NCBI GenBank assembly: GCA_025963425.1
Contig: JAOPUQ010000453.1
Span: 1-35,414, forward strand
Length of the DNA stretch: 35,414 nucleotides
Source of the DNA: Modestobacter sp.
GTDB taxonomy: Bacteria > Actinomycetota > Actinomycetes > Mycobacteriales > Geodermatophilaceae
Reading direction: 5' to 3'
The position numbers and the translations under genes are program-made. The number at the start of each line of letters is the position of its first letter. The first letter of the stretch is position 1. The notes under the pieces were generated by a model, which was not told where the DNA came from, made no database searches, and saw nothing but the letters and a program-made list of their open reading frames with translations. Shown in pieces: positions 31,392 to 35,414 of the stretch.

Positions 31392-32242
31392 TGGACAGCC
31401 CTCTCGTCGGGGCGCCATGCGAGCACGCGCTGCTCCAGTTTGCGGAGCACCAGGCGCTCGACCAGGAGCATGAACACGATGAACAGGCCCATCCAGGCGA
31501 TGACGCCGGTGATGTTGAACAGCTGGTACTCGTTGCGGATCTGGAAGCCGACGCCGTTCGTGCCGCCGAAGACCTCGGTGAGGGCCTCGACCTTCCAGGC
31601 GACCGCGAAGGACATGCGGATCGCGGCGAAGACGTAGGGCACGATCGTCGGGACGAACACCTCCCGGCGGATCTGCCGGGGGGAGCGGCCGAACGCCTGG
31701 CTCATCTTCACCAGGGACTGGTCCACGCCCCGGATCCCCTCCGCCACGTTGAGCGCGACGTAGGGCGTCGAGACCAGGGCCACGGCGAGCACCGGTCCGA
31801 GGTCGGACAGGCCGAAGATGATCAGTGACAGGACGGCGTAGGTGAGCGCGGGAATGGTGCCCGCGACCGTCACACCGTCGTGGAAGAACGCCTTCCAGTA
31901 GTTGTACCGACCCATCAGGTAGCCGACGGGTGCGCCGATGGCCCCGGCGACGGCGAAGCCCACGGCGGTCTTGGCGATGCTGGCGAACAGGTCCGAGACC
32001 AGCGCACCGCCGGCGACGATGTCCCACATCTCCGCCCCGACCTCGAGGGGGTTGGGGAGGGTGCCGAAGGGGAGGTAGTACGCGGCCACCTGCCAGATGC
32101 CCAGCATGGCGGCCCAGCCGGCCACCAGGAGGGCGAGGCGCTTCCGCTTGTGCCGTGCGGAGGCGCGGCGGGCGAGGACCTCGCCCTCCTGCCAGGTGAC
32201 CGCGGCCGCCGTGGGCGGCGCCTCGATCACGGGGTTGGACAT
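31388..32242 (-). CDS. ABC importer permease, NitT/TauT type, second system, subunit A
   Basis: This 284-residue membrane protein has a 35-residue cytoplasmic tail ending in RHKRKR, then about six hydrophobic segments. The ATPase-docking loop is seen as VAEGIRGVDQSLVKMSQAFGRSPRQIRREVFVPTIVPYVFAAIRMSFAVAWKVEALTE, an unusually clear EAA-type match. It lies 31 bp after the binding-protein gene and overlaps the next permease gene by 4 bp. Confidence 0.92.
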   Translation of the reverse strand: MSNPVIEAPPTAAAVTWQEGEVLARRASARHKRKRLALLVAGWAAMLGIWQVAAYYLPFGTLPNPLEVGAEMWDIVAGGALVSDLFASIAKTAVGFAVAGAIGAPVGYLMGRYNYWKAFFHDGVTVAGTIPALTYAVLSLIIFGLSDLGPVLAVALVSTPYVALNVAEGIRGVDQSLVKMSQAFGRSPRQIRREVFVPTIVPYVFAAIRMSFAVAWKVEALTEVFGGTNGVGFQIRNEYQLFNITGVIAWMGLFIVFMLLVERLVLRKLEQRVLAWRPDERAVQ

Positions 32243-32273
32243 GGTGCCCCTTCCGGGTCGGGTGTCGTGGGGA

Positions 32274-33350
32274 TCAGGACGCCGGCTCGAGCGTGGTGAA
32301 GCTGGGGTCCTTGATGTCCTTGTCCATGAAGCCGGTCTCCCGCATCAGGTCGAAGACCTCCTTCTCGCCCTCGACCCACGTGTCGTCGAGGTAGGTGGTC
32401 GGCACGAACCAGTCGAAGCGGTTGTCCAGCCAGTCCTGGAGGAAGGCCATCTCCTCCGGCGTGCGGACGGCGAAGTCCTCCGGGTAGGCGGCGATGATCT
32501 CGTCGCGGTGGGCCTGCCACTCCTTGATCCCGCGGTCCCAGAGCTGGATCAGGAAGGCTGCTTCGTCCGGGTTCTTCTCCACCCACGCCTTGCGCGCCAC
32601 GAAGACGTTGGTCTGCGGGTGGGTGACGTCGTCCTTGTTGGTGGCGTAGTTCTCGGCCCACATCTGGGCTGCGGACTTGGCGTCGTACAGGGGTGAGATC
32701 TGGTTGCTCGACAGCTCCGGGATGGCGAAGTCGGGCAGGCACAGGCACGCGTCGGCGTCGCCGCGGGCCACCAGGCTGGCCAGGTTCTGGATGTCGGTCA
32801 CGACCAGCTGGAAGTCACCGCCGTCAGCGCGGAGGTCCAGGCCGCACATCTCCTTGGCGTACATGCCCCAGATCAGCGTGATGCTGACCGCGGTGAAGGT
32901 CGCGATCCGCTTGCCCTTCAGGTCGCAGATGGTCTTCGCCGGGTTGCCCGCGCCGACGGCCAGGATGCTGCGGTCGATGTTGTAGGCACCGAAGACGGTG
33001 GCCGGCTCGCCGGTCGCCTCCTCGAGGTCGGGCACCTCGTACGTGGCGGCGGAGATGACGTCGGCGTGACCACCGGCATAGACGCCGAACTCGTCCCAGG
33101 AGGAGGAGGTGAGGATCTGGATGCCGGCTGCCTCCTCCATCTCCTGCTTGATGCCCTGGTCATCGAGCCACTTCCAGACCGGGTCGGGCGCCATGACCAT
33201 GTTGACCGCACCGTTGGCGTCCGCGGCCTCACCGGGCTTCTGACCGGAGCCTCCGCCGGAGGCACACGCCGTGGCCGCGAGGGCCACCATCGTGAGCGTG
33301 GCGACCCACCTCCACTGCCCGGCGCGGTTCCTGCCTGTTGTGATCCCCAT
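32274..33350 (-). CDS. ABC importer substrate-binding lipoprotein, NitT/TauT type, second system
   Basis: This 358-residue protein has a lipoprotein signal with hydrophobic VATLTMVALAATAC and Cys29 as the likely lipidated residue, then a Gly/Ser linker. The mature part shows the SsuA/TauA-like pattern: GIQILTSSSWDEFGVYAGGHADVISAATYEVPDLEEATG, CDLKGKRIATFTAVSITLIWGMYAKEMCGLD and LVARGDADACLCLPDFAIPEL. It should bind a small solute outside the membrane for the two permeases downstream. The sequence is not close to the first system's binding protein, so the ligands probably differ. ATG 33350 has a GAGAGG site ten bases before it. It is the first gene of its operon. Confidence 0.92.
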   Translation of the reverse strand: MGITTGRNRAGQWRWVATLTMVALAATACASGGGSGQKPGEAADANGAVNMVMAPDPVWKWLDDQGIKQEMEEAAGIQILTSSSWDEFGVYAGGHADVISAATYEVPDLEEATGEPATVFGAYNIDRSILAVGAGNPAKTICDLKGKRIATFTAVSITLIWGMYAKEMCGLDLRADGGDFQLVVTDIQNLASLVARGDADACLCLPDFAIPELSSNQISPLYDAKSAAQMWAENYATNKDDVTHPQTNVFVARKAWVEKNPDEAAFLIQLWDRGIKEWQAHRDEIIAAYPEDFAVRTPEEMAFLQDWLDNRFDWFVPTTYLDDTWVEGEKEVFDLMRETGFMDKDIKDPSFTTLEPAS

Positions 33351-33789
33351 GATCTGCACGCCTCTCTCGGGGGACGCGACGGTCGCTGCGTCCTGCTGGT
33401 GTAGCGACTCGGTGGGGCCGGACGACCCCACCGCAGACCGGTCACAGGCCGATCTAAGGCCGGCGCGGTCGGTAGCGCTGTCATGTGCCTGCGTTGTGCG
33501 GACAGTGAGCCAGCTGTGACACGGGCCACTGTGTGGCGGTGACTGTGTCTGCCTTCCTATGCACGCGTCAAGACCGTGCGGCATGGAGGTTCCGAACAGT
33601 TCGGTTCCGTTGTCGACCCCGCCCGCCGAGCGGTTGCTGCGCCATTGCCGCGAAAACACTGGCCCGTCGGGGGAATGCGCATTCGCCGGGCTCACCTCAC
33701 CGGCGCGCCGCCACGAGCAGTACGACTGGGCGTTGCCATGACTGCGTATGCGCAAACGGGATGCAATTCCCAACCAATGTGGAGCACAC
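33351..33789. promoter_or_regulatory. Long upstream region of the second transporter operon
   Basis: No convincing gene is seen here. The GC content drops visibly from about 33480 to 33790, unlike the flanks. It contains three CTGTG pentamers at 33514, 33529 and 33543 (about one and a half helical turns apart), an inverted GCCAC-TGT-GTGGC (33525-33537) and a 13-bp palindrome at 33592-33604. The promoter for the leftward operon must lie in this stretch, but I could not fix its boxes. Confidence 0.4.
33592..33604. promoter_or_regulatory. 13-bp palindrome CCGAAC-A-GTTCGG
   Basis: The arms are perfect over 6 bp around a single central A. The site is also embedded in a direct repeat GGTTCCG (33588-33594 and 33603-33609). 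It is 242 bp from the transporter operon start. It could be an operator; its function is unknown. Confidence 0.3.
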
Positions 33790-34017
33790 ATGAGCCAGCA
33801 GTCGGAGCAGACGGTCTCCACCGCGGCGTTGCGGCCGGACCCGATCCGACGTCACCGTCGACCTGCTCAGCCAGGCCGAGCACGGTCCGGACCCGCCCGT
33901 CGTCCTCACTGGAAAGGGCCGGCGCAGCGTGTTGCGCGCTTCAGTACGTCGGCCTTCGCGGGCTACGCGTCGGTCGGGTCGGGCCGTGACGCCGCAGGCA
34001 GCTACCAGCCGCGCTGA
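33790..34017 (+). pseudogene. Decayed histidinol-dehydrogenase-like fragment
   Basis: In the second forward frame, bases 33848-33910 encode DVTVDLLSQAEHGPD followed by PPVVLT. This matches the most conserved stretch of the histidinol dehydrogenase family (DLLSQAEHGPDSQVVLV-like), including the Gln and His of Q-A-E-H that bind zinc in HisD. The preceding residues ALRPDP, which would precede this motif in HisD, are in the first forward frame after an ATG at 33790, so a frameshift near 33845 is likely. Neither frame continues with recognisable HisD sequence, and the usual length (about 430 residues) is absent. The outer bounds given are approximate. Catabolic relatives such as sulfopropanediol dehydrogenase share the motif, so the source gene need not have been in histidine synthesis. 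Confidence 0.55.
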
Positions 34018-34086
34018 CGCCGGGGGGTCTACGTGTGCGAGCGTGACGAGGACCCGAGCCAGCCGCTCCAGGGCGCCGCCCCGTCG

Positions 34087-34320
34087 TCACTGCATCAGGT
34101 CGCGGTTCTGCGCGTGCTCGCTGACCTGCGGTTCCCCGTCCACCGGGGCCCGGGCAGCGTGGCCGGCCGCCTCCGTCCGCGCCCAGCACAGCCGGCACAG
34201 GTGCGTGGGCTCCGGCGGCAGCAGCGGGTGACCGCCCAGCGGGCGGACCTCCACCCAGCCGACGGCGGCCTCGGACTCCGCCACCTCCCCGCACTCGTCA
34301 CAGCGGTACAGCACGCTCAC
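34087..34320 (-). CDS. Small two-CxxC (probable zinc-binding) protein
   Basis: This 77-residue reading frame from GTG 34320 begins MSVLYRCDECGEVAES and holds CDEC (Cys7, Cys10) and CRLC (Cys42, Cys45), a spacing that fits a zinc ribbon. A GGAG lies nine bases before the start. The stretch between the pairs (AVGWVEVRPLGGHP) reads as a plausible beta-rich fold. The last about 25 residues look disordered. I do not recognise a named family. The gene stands alone between the pseudogene and the coiled-coil protein gene. It is supported by the Cys pattern and the ribosome site only. Confidence 0.5.
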   Translation of the reverse strand: MSVLYRCDECGEVAESEAAVGWVEVRPLGGHPLLPPEPTHLCRLCWARTEAAGHAARAPVDGEPQVSEHAQNRDLMQ

Positions 34321-34601
34321 AGGAACCGTCTCCCGACGCTGGGAGCCGACGTCCGTCGGCCTGTGCGCCCAGCCTCCTCGCCGCGGGACGCGGCTGCACG
34401 GCCTCCAGCTCCGGCCGTCGAGCCGGCGGGGTGGCTCACCGACCCGGCGCCGGCCACGTCCGGTGACCGGGCGTGTGCGCAGCGGAGCAGCCATCCACGT
34501 GGGTCTTTCTCCTGGTCAACCCAGGGTCCTACGGTCCACAGCGTGGGTCCCGCGCGGTGGTGGGGCCACCGCACCCAGCGCCTGGCTGTGCAGGGGGACA
34601 G
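34321..34601. promoter_or_regulatory. Divergent spacer upstream of the coiled-coil protein gene
   Basis: This 281-bp region shows no convincing gene on either strand. It should hold promoters for the small CxxC protein (left) and the secreted protein (right). A perfect 7-bp hairpin GCGGTGG/CCACCGC (34554-34560 with 34566-34572) lies 30 bp before the ATG at 34602. I looked for a c-di-AMP riboswitch, which precedes some actinobacterial cell-wall hydrolase genes, and did not recognise one. Confidence 0.4.
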
Positions 34602-35414
34602 ATGGAACGTCCACGGCGACCGGCGTCCCTCCGCGCGGGACTGGCCGCGGTGTCCGGCGCCCTCGTGGTCTGCCTCATGAGCTCCCCGGGCGTGGCCGCC
34701 GCCGCGCCGACCCCGGCCCCCCCGACCGCCCCCGGTGACGGGCAGGTGACCGCGGCCCAGGACACCCGGGACGCCGCCGTCCGGCAGCTGAGCGACCTCG
34801 CCACCCGGCTGACCCGGGCCCGGGTGCAGGTCGACACAGCGAACGCCGCCGCGGCCATCGCACTGGACACCTACCAGGCCAGGCAGGCCGACCAGCAGGC
34901 CGCGCAGGCCACCGCGGAGTCGACCGCCGCGACGGCGCGGCAGGCCGTGGCGGCGTTGGCCGCTGCCCGCGACGAGGTGGCCGCCTTCGCCCGGGCGAGC
35001 TACATCCAGGGCACCACCTCACCCGGTCTCCAGGCGATGCTCGACACCGACGACCCGGCGCAGCTGCTCGAACGCGCCCGGCTGCTCGCCGCCGCAGGCG
35101 GTCACAAGGCCGATGTGCTGCTCCAGTTCGCCACCGCACGGCGGGCGGCCGTGGCCGCCCACGACACGGCCCAGACGGCGCTGGTGCAGGCGCGCACGTT
35201 CGAGCAGCAGGCGGCCGACGCCCTGCACGCCGCCGAGCAGGTGGAGGCGGACGCCCGCCGGCAGGCCGCGGAGTTCGAGGCCGAGCAGGCCGATCTGCTC
35301 GTCCGGGTCCAGCAGGCGCAACAGGCGCTCGCCGACCTCGAGGGGGCCCGGGCCGCGGCGCTGGAGTACGCCCGCCGGCAGGCCGCCGCCGAGGCTGCCG
35401 AGGCTGCCGAGGCC
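34602..35414 (+). CDS. Secreted coiled-coil protein, N-terminal part (probable cell-wall hydrolase)
   Basis: The frame opens at ATG 34602 after an AGGGGGA site and stays open for 271 codons to the window end, so the gene is cut off. Residues 1-35 form a signal peptide: basic MERPRRPASLR, hydrophobic core and an Ala-rich cleavage region (GVAAAAPTPAP). From about residue 50 on the chain is Ala/Gln/Glu/Arg-rich with few Gly or Pro, and predicts long coiled coils. An interruption SYIQGTTSPGLQAMLDTDDPAQLLERARLL matches the pattern seen in N-terminal domains of actinobacterial NlpC/P60 or M23 peptidoglycan hydrolases (for instance RipA-like proteins). No catalytic domain is visible yet. It is probably a housekeeping envelope gene, unrelated to the catabolic region. 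Confidence 0.78.
   Translation, partial: MERPRRPASLRAGLAAVSGALVVCLMSSPGVAAAAPTPAPPTAPGDGQVTAAQDTRDAAVRQLSDLATRLTRARVQVDTANAAAAIALDTYQARQADQQAAQATAESTAATARQAVAALAAARDEVAAFARASYIQGTTSPGLQAMLDTDDPAQLLERARLLAAAGGHKADVLLQFATARRAAVAAHDTAQTALVQARTFEQQAADALHAAEQVEADARRQAAEFEAEQADLLVRVQQAQQALADLEGARAAALEYARRQAAAEAAEAAEA

Noticed and set aside
33471..33482. LacI-type operator GGTAGCGCTGTC
   Set aside because: Only the central AGCGCT is symmetric; the flanking bases do not pair and no second copy was found near the LacI-regulated candidates.
33351..34086. tRNA gene or phage/integron attachment site in the long spacer
   Set aside because: No cloverleaf with a GGTTCGA-type T-loop and no integrase gene or flanking direct repeats of useful length were found.
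34321..34601. c-di-AMP (ydaO-type) riboswitch upstream of the putative cell-wall hydrolase
   Set aside because: The context would suit it, but its conserved sequence blocks were not recognised; only a short hairpin is present.
34033..34680. A 215-codon plus-strand frame before the coiled-coil protein gene
   Set aside because: It overlaps the start of the secreted protein gene and is antisense to the CxxC protein; its translation has no domain and no signal.

Overview
The window comes from a high-GC actinobacterium. Codon third positions are almost all G or C, GTG starts are common, cistrons are joined by ATGA/GTGA overlaps, and LLM-class (luciferase-like) oxidoreductases are abundant. The sequence alone does not fix the genus; a soil actinomycete of the Geodermatophilaceae/Pseudonocardiaceae kind would fit. 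No rRNA, tRNA, CRISPR array, insertion sequence or phage gene was recognised.

Most of the window (about 0.5-33.4 kb) reads as one dense catabolic and uptake region. From the left: the 3' end of an EamA-type exporter (1-417). Then a seven-gene minus-strand operon (8894 down to 511): NitT/TauT-type binding lipoprotein, two permeases, a CocE/NonD-type hydrolase, the ABC ATPase, a second CocE/NonD hydrolase and a Gfo/Idh/MocA oxidoreductase. A divergent SDR dehydrogenase (9231-10016) runs tail-to-tail into a coupled LLM oxidoreductase/amidohydrolase pair (11883 down to 9980). Next is a branched-chain-type (Liv) importer operon, 12103-16858, followed by a second LLM oxidoreductase (16920-17918). 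A GAF/PucR-type regulator and an acyl-CoA synthetase lie on the minus strand (21924 down to 17961). Divergent from the synthetase is a plus-strand group of five: a third LLM oxidoreductase, RibBA, a fumarylacetoacetate-hydrolase-family protein, a 3-hydroxyisobutyrate-dehydrogenase-family reductase and a GlcG/HbpS-family protein (22195-27316). A strong convergent hairpin separates it from a cyclase-family hydrolase, a LacI-type regulator and a second complete NitT/TauT-type importer operon (33350 down to 27427).

Taken together, three importers can bring in organic acids, amides, esters or sulfonate-like compounds. The CocE-like, amidohydrolase and cyclase-family enzymes can hydrolyse them. The LLM monooxygenases can oxidise them with reduced flavin or F420, and RibBA may supply flavin. 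The ligase, FAH-family, SDR, Gfo/Idh and HIBADH-family enzymes can process the products. The actual substrate cannot be read from the sequence. Unusual points are two CocE-like paralogues that both appear to lack the usual catalytic Asp, a QxH in place of HxH in the amidohydrolase, a 37-bp antisense overlap of two coding ends, and matching inverted repeats in two divergent promoters.

The right edge (33.4-35.4 kb) differs. It has a long spacer holding a decayed histidinol-dehydrogenase-like fragment, a small two-CxxC protein, and the start of a secreted Ala/Gln-rich coiled-coil protein of the kind found at the N terminus of actinobacterial cell-wall hydrolases. That last gene runs off the window.
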